Shown here: positions 45,461 to 54,100 of the stretch, piece after piece
Numbering within the stretch: the first letter of the stretch is position 1
Layout of the letters: every line of letters begins with the position of its first letter
NCBI RefSeq assembly: GCF_020567375.1
Contig: NZ_JAJBZM010000001.1
Location: forward strand, 605,396-669,395
Direction of reading: 5' to 3'
Source: Janibacter melonis
GTDB lineage: Bacteria > Actinomycetota > Actinomycetes > Actinomycetales > Dermatophilaceae
DNA: 64,000 nucleotides
The notes under the pieces: model-generated
Told to the model about the DNA's origin: nothing
The model's database searches: none
Seen by the model: the letters and a program-made list of their open reading frames with translations, nothing else
Made by a program: the position numbers and the translations under genes

Positions 45461-46969
45461 TCAGTCCTCGTCGGTCCAGTGACCGGCACGGCGCTCGGCC
45501 GCGAGCTCCTCGCGGGCCGCGCTCTGGGCGTCCTTGCGGGCGTGGAACTCCTCGCGCCGCTCGGCGTTGGTGCGCCGGTCGCTGGGGTCGAGACGCGCGT
45601 CGGTGCCACGACCGCCGAGCAGCTCGGCACCGCCGACGAGGGTGGGCTCCCAGTCGAAGACGACGGCGTCGTCCTCGGGGCCGATGAGCACGGTCGAGCC
45701 GGCGACGGCGCCGGCCTTGACGAGCTGGTCCTCGACACCGGCGCGCGAGAGCCGGTCGGCGAGGTAGCCCACCGCCTCCTCGTTGCTGAAGTCGGTCTGG
45801 CGCACCCACCGAGTCGGGCGCTCGCCGATGACGCGGAAGACCTCGCCGTCGGAGGTGCGCTCGCGCCGCACGACGAAGCCGGAGTCGTCGACCCCCTTCG
45901 GGCGCAGGACGACCCGCTGCGGGACGACCTCTCGCTCGATGTCGGCACGCGCCTGCTGCACGTGGCGGGCCAGCGCGAAGGAGAGCTCCTTGAGGCCGGT
46001 GTGGGCGACGGCCGAGACCGTGAAGACCTCGAGCCCGCGCTCCTGGAGCATCGGGGTGACCATCTCGGCGAGCTCGTGGGCCTCGGGCACGTCGGCCTTG
46101 TTGAGCACGACGACCCGGGTGCGCTCCGAGAGCGGGATGCCGCCGAGGGCGTCGTCGCCGACGTAGGCGGCGAGCTCGGCCTCGATGAGGTCGAGGTCGC
46201 TCATCGGGTCGCGGTCGGGCTCGAGGGTCGCGCAGTCGACGACGTGGACGAGCACCGAGCAGCGCTCGACGTGGCGCAGGAACTCCAGGCCCAGGCCCTT
46301 GCCCTCGCTCGCGCCGGGGATGAGACCGGGCACGTCGGCGATGGTGTAGCGCATCGAGCCGGCCGTGACGACGCCGAGGTTCGGGACGAGGGTGGTGAAG
46401 GGGTAGTCGGCGATCTTCGGTCGCGCCGCCGACAGGACGGACACGAGCGAGGACTTGCCGGCGGAGGGGAAGCCGACGAGCGCGACGTCGGCGAGCGACT
46501 TCAGCTCCAGGACGATCTCGGCGCTCTCGCCGGGCTCGCCGAGCAGCGCGAAGCCGGGGGCCTTGCGACGCTGCGAGGCCAGGGCGCGGTTGCCCAGGCC
46601 GCCGCGCCCGCCCTGGGCGGCGACGTAGCGGGTGCCCTCGCCGACGAGGTCGGCGAGCACGTCACCGGCGCGGGTCTTGACGACCGTGCCCTCGGGCACG
46701 GGCAGGACGAGGTCCTCGCCGGCCGCGCCGTCCTTCTCGTCACCGGCCCCCGGGGCGCCGTTCTTGGCGCGCCGGTGGGGGCTGCGGTGGTAGTCGAGCA
46801 GGGTCGTGCTCTGCGTGTCGACGACGAGCACGACGTCACCGCCGTTGCCGCCGTTGCCGCCGTCCGGGCCGCCGAGCGGCTTGAACTTCTCGCGGTGGAC
46901 CGAGGCCACGCCGTGGCCTCCCTTGCCGGCCTCGACGTGGAGGACGACCCGGTCGACGAAGTTCGTCAT
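45461..46969 (-). CDS. obgE: GTPase ObgE/CgtA
   Basis: 502 residues, a ribosome-assembly and stress-related GTPase. The N-terminal glycine-rich Obg fold is at 1-158 ([13 protein letters not shown]). The GTPase domain has a P-loop GFPSAGKS (166-173), [28 protein letters not shown] and NKAD. A C-terminal OCT domain (near 365-440, [22 protein letters not shown]) and a basic tail ([19 protein letters not shown]) follow. The gene order rplU-rpmA-obgE is universal. A strong hairpin lies between rpmA and its start codon. Confidence 0.96.
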   Translation of the reverse strand: MTNFVDRVVLHVEAGKGGHGVASVHREKFKPLGGPDGGNGGNGGDVVLVVDTQSTTLLDYHRSPHRRAKNGAPGAGDEKDGAAGEDLVLPVPEGTVVKTRAGDVLADLVGEGTRYVAAQGGRGGLGNRALASQRRKAPGFALLGEPGESAEIVLELKSLADVALVGFPSAGKSSLVSVLSAARPKIADYPFTTLVPNLGVVTAGSMRYTIADVPGLIPGASEGKGLGLEFLRHVERCSVLVHVVDCATLEPDRDPMSDLDLIEAELAAYVGDDALGGIPLSERTRVVVLNKADVPEAHELAEMVTPMLQERGLEVFTVSAVAHTGLKELSFALARHVQQARADIEREVVPQRVVLRPKGVDDSGFVVRRERTSDGEVFRVIGERPTRWVRQTDFSNEEAVGYLADRLSRAGVEDQLVKAGAVAGSTVLIGPEDDAVVFDWEPTLVGGAELLGGRGTDARLDPSDRRTNAERREEFHARKDAQSAAREELAAERRAGHWTDED

Positions 46970-46992
46970 CTGCTTCTTCTCCTGGGGGTAGA

Positions 46993-47033
46993 CGAAGGGG
47001 GTGGGTCAGCGTGGCGCTGACCCACCCCCTTCG
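46993..47033 (-). terminator. Hairpin between rpmA and obgE, octamer arms
   Basis: CGAAGGGGGTGGGTCAGCG, loop TGG, CGCTGACCCACCCCCTTCG: a perfect 19-bp stem 20 bp after the rpmA stop and 24 bp before the obgE start. It probably terminates most rplU-rpmA transcripts and leaves obgE dependent on read-through or its own promoter. Confidence 0.82.
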
Positions 47034-47052
47034 ACGTGGTGCCTGCGGGCGA

Positions 47053-47316
47053 TCAGCTGGCGCTGTCCGCGAGGACGATGTTGACGACCTTGCGGCCGCG
47101 CTTGGTGCCGAAGTGGACGGTGCCGTCCGCGAGGGCGAACAGCGTGTCGTCGCCACCGCGGCCGACGTTGTCGCCCGGGTGGAAGTGCGTGCCGCGCTGG
47201 CGGACGATGATCTCGCCGGTGCCGACGACCTGGCCGCCGAAGCGCTTGACGCCGAGGTACTGGGCGTTGGAGTCACGACCGTTGCGGGTCGAGGATGCAC
47301 CCTTCTTGTGTGCCAT
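47053..47316 (-). CDS. rpmA: 50S ribosomal protein L27
   Basis: 87 residues, the complete L27: [19 protein letters not shown], then [28 protein letters not shown] and [14 protein letters not shown]. The N-terminus reaches the peptidyl-transferase centre. There is no N-terminal extension of the Firmicutes kind, so no Prp cleavage is required. It follows rplU by 30 bp. Confidence 0.98.
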   Translation of the reverse strand: MAHKKGASSTRNGRDSNAQYLGVKRFGGQVVGTGEIIVRQRGTHFHPGDNVGRGGDDTLFALADGTVHFGTKRGRKVVNIVLADSAS

Positions 47317-47346
47317 GTCAGGAAGTCCTTCGCTACTCGGTGGCGC

Positions 47347-47655
47347 TCAGGCCGTGATGTCGGTGATCTTGACCTGGGTGAGCGGCTGGCGGTGGCCCTG
47401 ACGCTTCTTGTACCCGGTCTTGTTCTTGTACTTCATGATCGTGATCTTCGGGCCCTTCGCGGGACCGACGACCTCGGCCTTGATCGTCACCTTCGCGAGC
47501 TTGTCGGCGTCGCTGGTGATGGTGGAGCCGTCGACGAGGAGCAGCGGCTGGAGGTCGACGGCGTCGCCGGCCTCGCCCTTGACGCGGTTGATGAGGATGG
47601 TGTCGCCGACGGAGATCTTCTCCTGGCGGCCACCCGCGCGAACGATCGCGTACAT
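47347..47655 (-). CDS. rplU: 50S ribosomal protein L21
   Basis: 102 residues beginning [20 protein letters not shown], the L21 N-terminus. An upstream extension to 47763 is not supported because L21 starts at MYA(I/V). The C-terminal [20 protein letters not shown] binds 23S rRNA. It is first in the rplU-rpmA unit. The 180-bp leader up to the rne stop has the rne terminator and should carry the ribosomal-protein promoter. Confidence 0.97.
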   Translation of the reverse strand: MYAIVRAGGRQEKISVGDTILINRVKGEAGDAVDLQPLLLVDGSTITSDADKLAKVTIKAEVVGPAKGPKITIMKYKNKTGYKKRQGHRQPLTQVKITDITA

Positions 47656-47799
47656 CAGTGGGAACTCACTTTCGGTGTGCGTGGCGCGCTCTCTCTGTCT
47701 GACCGGCCGACAGTCCACCCGCCCCGCGAAGGGCCGATGGCGTCCGCTCGGTGGACGCACCAAGGGTCAAGAGTACCGGCGGGGCTACCACCGGCCAAA

Positions 47800-47819
47800 C
47801 CCGCCCCCGGCAGGGCGGG
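47800..47819 (-). terminator. Terminator between rne and rplU
   Basis: CCCGCCC/GGGCGGG pair around a 6-nt loop. On the minus strand the stem is followed by TTTGG, one of the few T-runs after a hairpin in the window. It lies 17-36 bp beyond the rne stop. Confidence 0.72.
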
Positions 47820-47835
47820 CCTGGTCACTGCCGGG

Positions 47836-50652
47836 TCACTCCCCCGCGGTCGGCGGGCCGGCCTCGGAGGTGACCCGCTTGCGCTTGCGGCGCGGCGCGG
47901 GCGTCGAGGTCTGCTCGGCCTCGGGCGAAGGGGTGGGCTCGGCCGCGCCGCCCACGGCACCGGCGACGGCCGTGATCGGCTCGCTCGGCGCGGAGGCGGT
48001 GAGGTCGACGGCCTGGAGCGTGACCGGGGCGCCGCTGGTGGCGGCACGGCGGCCGCCACGCCGGCGCGGGGCCGGCTCGGGCTCGGGCTCGGGAGCAACC
48101 TGGGGGGCGGGCTCCTCGGCCGGCGCGTCCTGCACGGAGGTCGACGCGTCGTCGCGCACCTCGACCGAGGCCACCTCGTCCTCGCCCGCGGTGAGGTCGA
48201 GCTCGGCGACGTCGTCCTCGGCGGACTCGCCGGAGACGTTCTTGATCGCGGCGGCGTGGGCGGCCGCGGCGATCTGGGCCGCGGTCCGGCCGTTCTTGTC
48301 CTGCGGCTCGCGCTCGGGCTCGGCGGAGGAGCGCTGCTCCTCCCCCTTCGACCCGCGGCCCTTGCCCCGGCGCGACCGGGAGCCGGAGCCGCCCTGGTCG
48401 TCGTCCTTGGAGCCGCCGGTGCCACGCCCGCCGTTGCCGCCGTGACCGTGGTCGTGACCGCCGTCGCCGGAGACCGGCTCGGAGGAGACGATGATGCCGC
48501 GGCCGTGGCAGTGCTCGCACTCCTGCGAGAAGACCTCGATGAGCCCCGAGCCGACCCGCTTGCGGGTCATCTGGACCAGGCCGAGCGAGGTGACCTCGGC
48601 GACCTGGTGCTTCGTGCGGTCGCGGCCGAGGCACTCGAGCAGGCGGCGCACGACGAGGTCGCGGTTGGCCTCGAGGACCATGTCGATGAAGTCGATGACG
48701 ATGATGCCGCCGATGTCGCGCAGCCGCAGCTGGCGCACGATCTCCTCGGCCGCCTCGATGTTGTTCTTCGTCACCGTCTCCTCGAGGTTGCCCCCGGAGC
48801 CGACGAACTTGCCGGTGTTGACGTCGACGACGGTCATCGCCTCGGTGCGGTCGATGACGAGCGAGCCGCCGGAGGGCAGCCACACCTTGCGGTCCATCGC
48901 CTTGGCGATCTGCTCGTCGATGCGGTGGCCGGCGAAGACGTCCTGCTGGCCGGTCCAGCGCTCGAGGCGGTCGGAGAGGTCGGGCGCGACGTCGTCGACG
49001 TAGCCCTTGATCTCGCGCCACGCGTCCTCGCCGGAGACGACCATCTTCGAGAAGTCCTCGTTGAAGATGTCGCGGATGACGCGGACGGTCATGTCGGGCT
49101 CGGCGTGCAGGACCGTCGGGGCGCCGCCCTTCTTGCCCTTCTTCGACTCGGCCTTCTCGCTGATGCGCTCCCACGCGGTGGTGAGCCGCTCGACGTCCTT
49201 GGTGAGCTCTTCCTCGCTCGCGCCCTCGGCGGCCGTGCGCACGATGACGCCGGCGCGGTCGGGGACGACCTGCTTGAGGATGGACTTGAGGCGGGCGCGC
49301 TCCTTGTCGGGGAGCTTGCGCGAGATGCCGGTCATGCTGCCCTCGGGCACGTACACGAGGTAGCGGCCGGGCAGCGAGATCTGCGAGGTGAGGCGCGCGC
49401 CCTTGTGGCCGATCGGGTCCTTCGTCACCTGGACGAGGACGGCGTCGCCGGAGGACAGCGCCTGCTCGATGCGGCGGGGCTGGCCGTTGCCGATGCCGTG
49501 GGCGTCCCAGTTGACCTCGCCGGCGTAGAGGACGGCGTTGCGGCCCTTGCCGATGTCGACGAAGGCGGCCTCCATGCTCGGCAGGACGTTCTGCACCCGG
49601 CCGAGGTAGACGTTGCCCACCATCGTCGAGGTCGTCTCGCGCGAGACGTAGTGCTCGACGAGCACGTCGTCCTCGAGGACGCCGATCTGCGTGCGCTCGC
49701 CGGTGGAGCGCACGACCATGACGCGCTCGACGCTCTCGCGACGGGCGAGGAACTCGGCCTCGGTGATGATCGTGCGGCGGCGGCCGGCCTCGCGGCCCTC
49801 GCGGCGGCGCTGCTTCTTCGCCTCGAGACGCGTGCTGCCCTTGACGGCCTGCGGCTCGTCGCGCTCCTTGCGGGCCTCGCGGACCTTCGTCACGGTGCCG
49901 GGCGGGTCCTCCTGACCCTCGCCCGAGCCGGAGCCGCGGCGGCGACGACGCCGGCGCCGGCTCGAGCCGCCGCCCTCGGAGTCGTCGTCCTCGTGGTCCT
50001 GGGCTGCGTCGTCGGCGTCGTCGGAGCCACCGGAGGTCTTGTCCTGCGCGTCCTGGCGGGCCTTGTCGCCCCCGCGACCACCGCGGCCGCCACGGCCGCG
50101 GCCGGAGCCACCACCGGAGGCATTGCCGCTGCCCTTGCCGGAGTCGTCGGCCTCGGCCGCGTCGTCGTCCGAGGAGGCCTGGGCCTCCCCCTTCGTGTCC
50201 TCGGTGCCCTCGTCCTCGGACGCGCTGTCCTCAGACTTGTTGCGGCCACGACCGCCGCGCCGGCGGCGGCGCCGGGGCTGGTCGGACTGCTCGTCGTCGT
50301 CCGCGGTGTCGGCGGCGCGGTCGTCCTGCGAGCTCTCCGGCTCGACGACGGGCTCGGGCTCGTCGTCCTGCGGGCGGGGCTCGGGCGCGGCCTGCGGGGC
50401 AGAGGCCGCGCGGCGGGCGCGGCGGGGAGCGACGGGCTCGGGGGCCTGGAAGAGCAGACCGAAGCTCGGCACGCTGGCGGCCGGCTCCTCGGGCTCGTCC
50501 TGCTCGTCGTCCGCCTCGGTGTCGTCCTCGGCGGTGTCGTCCGCGATGAGCTCGTCCTGGACCGCCTCGGGGGCGGGGTCCTGGGGGGTCTGGCTCGTCG
50601 CGACGCCTTCTTCGAGGGTCTCGTCGGTCGTGCTGGTCTCGTCGGTCGCCAT
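47836..50652 (-). CDS. rne: Ribonuclease E/G family protein
   Basis: 938 residues. The N-terminal ~310 residues are disordered and acidic, with basic Arg/Gly patches ([12 protein letters not shown]), as in mycobacterial RNase E. The S1 domain begins near 330 (GNVYLGRVQNVLPSMEAAFVDIG). The catalytic core contains VVDVNTGKFVGSGGN (near 605) and IIVIDFIDM (near 650). The zinc-link-like CEHCHGRG is near 710. The C-terminal ~220 residues are Ala/Glu/Arg-rich and probably scaffold other enzymes. ATG at 50652 has AGGAGG 7 nt upstream. It processes mRNA and rRNA. Confidence 0.95.
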   Translation of the reverse strand: MATDETSTTDETLEEGVATSQTPQDPAPEAVQDELIADDTAEDDTEADDEQDEPEEPAASVPSFGLLFQAPEPVAPRRARRAASAPQAAPEPRPQDDEPEPVVEPESSQDDRAADTADDDEQSDQPRRRRRRGGRGRNKSEDSASEDEGTEDTKGEAQASSDDDAAEADDSGKGSGNASGGGSGRGRGGRGGRGGDKARQDAQDKTSGGSDDADDAAQDHEDDDSEGGGSSRRRRRRRRGSGSGEGQEDPPGTVTKVREARKERDEPQAVKGSTRLEAKKQRRREGREAGRRRTIITEAEFLARRESVERVMVVRSTGERTQIGVLEDDVLVEHYVSRETTSTMVGNVYLGRVQNVLPSMEAAFVDIGKGRNAVLYAGEVNWDAHGIGNGQPRRIEQALSSGDAVLVQVTKDPIGHKGARLTSQISLPGRYLVYVPEGSMTGISRKLPDKERARLKSILKQVVPDRAGVIVRTAAEGASEEELTKDVERLTTAWERISEKAESKKGKKGGAPTVLHAEPDMTVRVIRDIFNEDFSKMVVSGEDAWREIKGYVDDVAPDLSDRLERWTGQQDVFAGHRIDEQIAKAMDRKVWLPSGGSLVIDRTEAMTVVDVNTGKFVGSGGNLEETVTKNNIEAAEEIVRQLRLRDIGGIIVIDFIDMVLEANRDLVVRRLLECLGRDRTKHQVAEVTSLGLVQMTRKRVGSGLIEVFSQECEHCHGRGIIVSSEPVSGDGGHDHGHGGNGGRGTGGSKDDDQGGSGSRSRRGKGRGSKGEEQRSSAEPEREPQDKNGRTAAQIAAAAHAAAIKNVSGESAEDDVAELDLTAGEDEVASVEVRDDASTSVQDAPAEEPAPQVAPEPEPEPAPRRRGGRRAATSGAPVTLQAVDLTASAPSEPITAVAGAVGGAAEPTPSPEAEQTSTPAPRRKRKRVTSEAGPPTAGE

Positions 50653-50792
50653 GGTGGCACCTCCTGCGGCACCGCCGGACGCCACGACCAACCCCGATGA
50701 GGGGCCGTCCGGCCGCGTGTCGCGGCTCGGCGTGGCGGTCGTGCCACGCCCGGGAAGTCAGTGCTGCCCGGTGAAGGCTCGCGCCGAGCGCG

Positions 50793-51551
50793 TCACCCCA
50801 TCGGGCCGACGGTGTCCTCGTCGGTCATCAGCGGATCGATGACCGTCGCGTCCGCCTCGTCCCAGACCCCCTGCTCGAGCCGGGTGACCATCGGTGGCCT
50901 CGGCGGTGCGAAGGGCGTGACGAGCGACAGCGCGGTGAGCACGTCGTCGGGGCGCACGGCCGGTGTGGTGTGCCGTACGACCATCGTCAGTATCGCACAG
51001 GGAGCATCGGGACCGGCCTCGACACGGGTCTCGCGGACGGGCTCGCGGGCGTCGAAGCTCTTGCGACCGCGCTTGAACATGCGCGACACCTCGACCCGCT
51101 CCTGCGCGAGGAAGGCGTCGACGACGCGCTGGAGCTCCTCGACCTCGACGCCGGCGAAGACCATCCGCCAGCGGCTCGCCTGCAGCCGGTCGGCGAGCGC
51201 CCCGGGCGTGGCGTCGACGACCTGGATGACGTCGATGCCCTCCGGCAGCGCCTCGTCGAGGGCGACTCGCACCGACTCCGGGTCGACGTGCTCGGTCACC
51301 GAGATCTCGAAGTACTCGGCCTCGCTGGCCATCCCCGTCGGGGCGCCGTTGGCGTAGGAGATCTTCGGGTGCGGGTGGAAGCCGGCGGAGAAGGCCATCG
51401 GCACCCCCGAGCGACGCAGCGCCCGCTCGAGCGCCCGGGCGAAGTCACGCGTCGAGGAGAAGCGCAGCCGCCCGCGCCGGGCGTACTGCACCCGCAGCTT
51501 CTGGACCGGTGGGGGCGGGGGCGGTCCGTCCGGGGTGCGCTGCGGTGACAT
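50793..51551 (-). CDS. TIGR03936 family radical-SAM-associated protein (DUF2344)
   Basis: 252 residues. Family recognised from LRVQYARRGRLRFSSTRDFARALERALRRS near the start and from AFSAGFHPHPKISYANGAPTG, the conserved DUF2344 pattern. Members are usually adjacent to the TIGR03960 B12-binding radical SAM protein, which appears here 5.4 kb upstream on the same strand (57012-58994). A partnership in tRNA or rRNA modification is suspected but unproven. It lies 140 bp upstream of rne, and the pair may share a transcript. Confidence 0.88.
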   Translation of the reverse strand: MSPQRTPDGPPPPPPVQKLRVQYARRGRLRFSSTRDFARALERALRRSGVPMAFSAGFHPHPKISYANGAPTGMASEAEYFEISVTEHVDPESVRVALDEALPEGIDVIQVVDATPGALADRLQASRWRMVFAGVEVEELQRVVDAFLAQERVEVSRMFKRGRKSFDAREPVRETRVEAGPDAPCAILTMVVRHTTPAVRPDDVLTALSLVTPFAPPRPPMVTRLEQGVWDEADATVIDPLMTDEDTVGPMG

Positions 51552-51586
51552 GGCCACCAAGGGTACGGGGCGCTCCGGGGACGCCC

Positions 51587-51688
51587 CACCAGCCACGAGT
51601 TTCTCGGGTCACCCGATAAACCCCCGCTCAGCACGAGTATGAAACTCGTGCTGAGCCGGGGTAAGTCATGCTCAGCGGGCGAAGGGGG
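51587..51688. repeat. 102-bp palindromic element, copy 1
   Basis: Contains a palindrome TTTCTCGGGTCACCCGATAAA, which is 21 bp with near-perfect dyad and is quoted here in parts: TTTCTCGGGT and ACCCGATAAA. A strong hairpin follows (CTCAGCACGAGT/ACTCGTGCTGAG, extended by CCCC/GGGG). It ends in GCTCAGCGGGCGAAGGGGG. The second copy lies 151 bp further. Non-coding. Confidence 0.8.
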
Positions 51689-51737
51689 GGGGGGGGCACC
51701 GCGGGCCCGCGAGCCCCGGTCGGGGGGTGGGGCGCCA

Positions 51738-51839
51738 CACCAGCCACAGGTTTCTCGGGTGACCCGATAAACCCCCGGTGAGCACGAGTCCGAGACTCAT
51801 GCCGAGCCGGGGGAAGTCATGCTCAGCGGGCGAAGGGGG
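51738..51839. repeat. 102-bp palindromic element, copy 2
   Basis: Same element as copy 1 at a fixed offset of 151 bp, with about 15% differences. The palindrome arm is kept (TTTCTCGGGTGACCCGATAAA in parts). The hairpin arms have changed on both sides with partial compensation (GAGCACGAGTC and GACTCATGCC). It ends inside the stop region of the MBL gene. Confidence 0.8.
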
Positions 51840-51845
51840 CGGCCG

Positions 51846-52565
51846 TCACCCCTCGAGGTGGCCCTCGCGGTGGAGGAAGTCGGTGATCGTCTGCCGCGGC
51901 CGGTCGCGCAGCTCGGGCCCGTGGGTGAAGGCCGCGAGCGCGTAGTCGACCTCGACGAGGCGGTGCGCCGTCGCCTTCGTCATCGCGTAGCTCGTGCAGA
52001 AGGACGCGACCGGCCACCGCACCCCGCGCACGTTGAAGATCGCGTCGCCGGTGACGAGCGTCCCGGTCGGCTCGTGGAGGAAGGACGCGTGCCCCGGCGA
52101 GTGCCCTGGGGTGTGGATGACCCGCAGCCCGCCCGCGACGTCGAGGACCTCGCCGTCGACGAGGCCCCGCTCGACCGGGACCGGGTCGAAGGACCCCTTC
52201 GCGAGGCGGTCGAGAAGCCGCCCGAGACGCAGCGTCCGGTCCCGCGGCGGCGAGGTGCCGGTGCGGGCGTGCTCGACGTCGTCCTCGTGGATCTCGAAGG
52301 ACCGCCCCGTCTCGAGTGCGACGTGCGCCGCTCCCCCGGCGTGGTCCGGGTGCGCGTGGGTGAGGAGCAGCCGGGTGACGTCCGAGGGACCCGCGCCGAT
52401 CGCCCCGAGCGCCGCCATGACCTTCGGCCCCGACCGCGCCACCCCCATGTCGAGCAGGGTCACCTGACCGTCGTCGTCGCGCAGCACGAAGCCGTTGACG
52501 AAGTCGCCGAGCAGCGGGATGCGCCACACGCCGGGGGCGAGAGGGACGACGAGGTCGCGCGCCAT
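51846..52565 (-). CDS. MBL-fold metallo-hydrolase
   Basis: 239 residues. The zinc motif HAHPDH (70-75; H70, H72, D74, H75) lies in LLLTHAHPDHAGG. HTPGHSPGH contains the third histidine, and GTLVTGDAIF has the bridging aspartate. FTHGPELRD gives the C-terminal histidine. The family covers lactonases, glyoxalases and others, so the substrate is not clear. Start ATG at MARDLVVPLAPGVWR. It is divergent from the aminotransferase gene with a 71-bp gap that holds an octamer hairpin. Confidence 0.88.
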   Translation of the reverse strand: MARDLVVPLAPGVWRIPLLGDFVNGFVLRDDDGQVTLLDMGVARSGPKVMAALGAIGAGPSDVTRLLLTHAHPDHAGGAAHVALETGRSFEIHEDDVEHARTGTSPPRDRTLRLGRLLDRLAKGSFDPVPVERGLVDGEVLDVAGGLRVIHTPGHSPGHASFLHEPTGTLVTGDAIFNVRGVRWPVASFCTSYAMTKATAHRLVEVDYALAAFTHGPELRDRPRQTITDFLHREGHLEG

Positions 52566-52592
52566 CGCACCAGCGTGGCACGGCCGACCTGA

Positions 52593-52617
52593 CGAAGGGG
52601 GCCGCGCGCCCCCTTCG
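52593..52617. repeat. Octamer hairpin in a divergent promoter region
   Basis: CGAAGGGGG, 7-nt loop CCGCGCG, CCCCCTTCG. The flanking genes (MBL, minus; aminotransferase, plus) start on either side, so no transcript ends here. The hairpin cannot be serving as a terminator for them. Confidence 0.75.
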
Positions 52618-52636
52618 CTGCTCCTACGGTGTGCTC

Positions 52637-54004
52637 ATGACACCCGTCGACCGCACCCGGCTGCGCCAGCTGCTGCAGACCGAGACCGCCGCCTACGCCG
52701 CCGCCAACCCCCGCAGCCGCGCGCTGCACGAGGAGGGGACGAACCTCTTCGGGCAGGTCCCGATGACGTGGATGCGGATGTGGGCCGGAGGGTTCCCGCT
52801 CGGCTTCGAGGCGGCGAAGGGGAACCGCGTCACCGATCTCGACGGGCACGAGCTCGTCGACCTCGCCCTCGGCGACACGGGAGCGATGGCCGGGCACTCC
52901 CCCGACGCCACCCTCGCAGCGATCCGGCGCCGGGCCCAGGACCTCGGCGGGCTGACGACGATGCTGCCGACCGCCGACGCGCAGTGGGTCGCCGCCGAGC
53001 TGACCCGGCGCTTCACCGTGCCGCGCTGGAGCTTCACCCTCTCCGCCACCGACGCCAACCGGTGGGCGGTGCGCCTCGCCCGGCTCGTCACCGGCCGCAG
53101 CAAGATCCTCGTCTTCGGGCACTGCTACCACGGCAGCGTCGACGAGACCTTCGCCCTGCCCGGCCCCGACGGCACGACCGTGAGCCGGCCCGGCAACGTC
53201 GCTCCCCCGGTGCCGCTCGACCTCACGACGCGTGCGGCGACGTGGAACGACCTGGCGAGCGTCGAGGAGCAGCTGCGCCACGGCGACGTCGCCGCGGTGC
53301 TCACCGAGCCGGCGCTGACGAACATCGGCATCGTCCTGCCGGAGGACGACTTCATGAGCGGGCTGCGCGAGCTCGCCACCCGGTACGGCGCCCTGCTCAT
53401 GATCGACGAGACCCACACCTTCTCCGCCGGGTGGGGCGGGGCGACGACCGCGTGGGGGCTGCAGCCCGACGTCGTCGTCATCGGCAAGTCCATCGGCGGC
53501 GGGGTGCCGATCGGTGCCTACGGGCTGAGCGAGGAGCTGGCCGCGGACGTCATGCGGCGCACCGAGAGCGGCGACGCCGACATCGTCGACGTCGGCGGGG
53601 TCGGTGGCACCCTCGCGGGCAACGCCCTCAGCCTCGCCGCGGCGCGGGCCACCCTCGGCGAGGTCCTCACGCGGGAGGCCTTCGAGCGGATGGAGCGGCT
53701 CGCGACCGACTTCACCGCCGGGGTGCAGGACGCGATCGACGCCCAGGACCTGCCGTGGTCGGTGAGCCGGCTCGGGGCGCGCGCCGAGTACCGCTTCGCC
53801 TCCCCAGCCCCGCGCACCGGCGCGGAGTCGGCGGCCGCGGCGGACGACGAGCTCGACGCCTACCTCCACCTCGCGCTCGTCAACCGCGGCTACCTCATGA
53901 CGCCCTTCCACAACATGGCGCTCATGTGCCCGACGACGAGCGAGGCCGACGTCGCCGGTCACACCGCGGTCTTCGCGGAGGTGACCGCCGCCCTGCGCGG
54001 CTGA
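52637..54004 (+). CDS. Class III aminotransferase, glutamate-1-semialdehyde aminomutase-like
   Basis: 455 residues, PLP-dependent. The Schiff-base lysine is K284 (VVVIGKSIGGG) and the PLP-contacting aspartate is D257 (LLMIDETHTFSAGWGG). GHCYHGSVDE (161-170) and VLTEPALTNIGIVLP match the GSA aminomutase-like subgroup. The canonical family GSA N-terminus (SRS..F) is replaced by PMTWMRMWAGGFPL. Another amino acid or acid as substrate is more likely than a role in tetrapyrrole synthesis, because no hem genes are near. ATG at 52637 is preferred to the GTG six bases before it. Confidence 0.85.
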   Translation: MTPVDRTRLRQLLQTETAAYAAANPRSRALHEEGTNLFGQVPMTWMRMWAGGFPLGFEAAKGNRVTDLDGHELVDLALGDTGAMAGHSPDATLAAIRRRAQDLGGLTTMLPTADAQWVAAELTRRFTVPRWSFTLSATDANRWAVRLARLVTGRSKILVFGHCYHGSVDETFALPGPDGTTVSRPGNVAPPVPLDLTTRAATWNDLASVEEQLRHGDVAAVLTEPALTNIGIVLPEDDFMSGLRELATRYGALLMIDETHTFSAGWGGATTAWGLQPDVVVIGKSIGGGVPIGAYGLSEELAADVMRRTESGDADIVDVGGVGGTLAGNALSLAAARATLGEVLTREAFERMERLATDFTAGVQDAIDAQDLPWSVSRLGARAEYRFASPAPRTGAESAAAADDELDAYLHLALVNRGYLMTPFHNMALMCPTTSEADVAGHTAVFAEVTAALRG

Positions 54005-54100
54005 CTCCCCCCTTCGCCGCCCTTCGCCGAGGTATGGCAAACGGTCGTCATCGCCCTCGTGCGGCGACCGATCGCCATCCCTCGCGAGGGTGGGGGCGGG

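Noticed and set aside
52637-54004. hemL, the tetrapyrrole enzyme
   Set aside because: The aminotransferase has the PLP motifs but a divergent N-terminus, and no hem genes lie near, so the symbol is not used.
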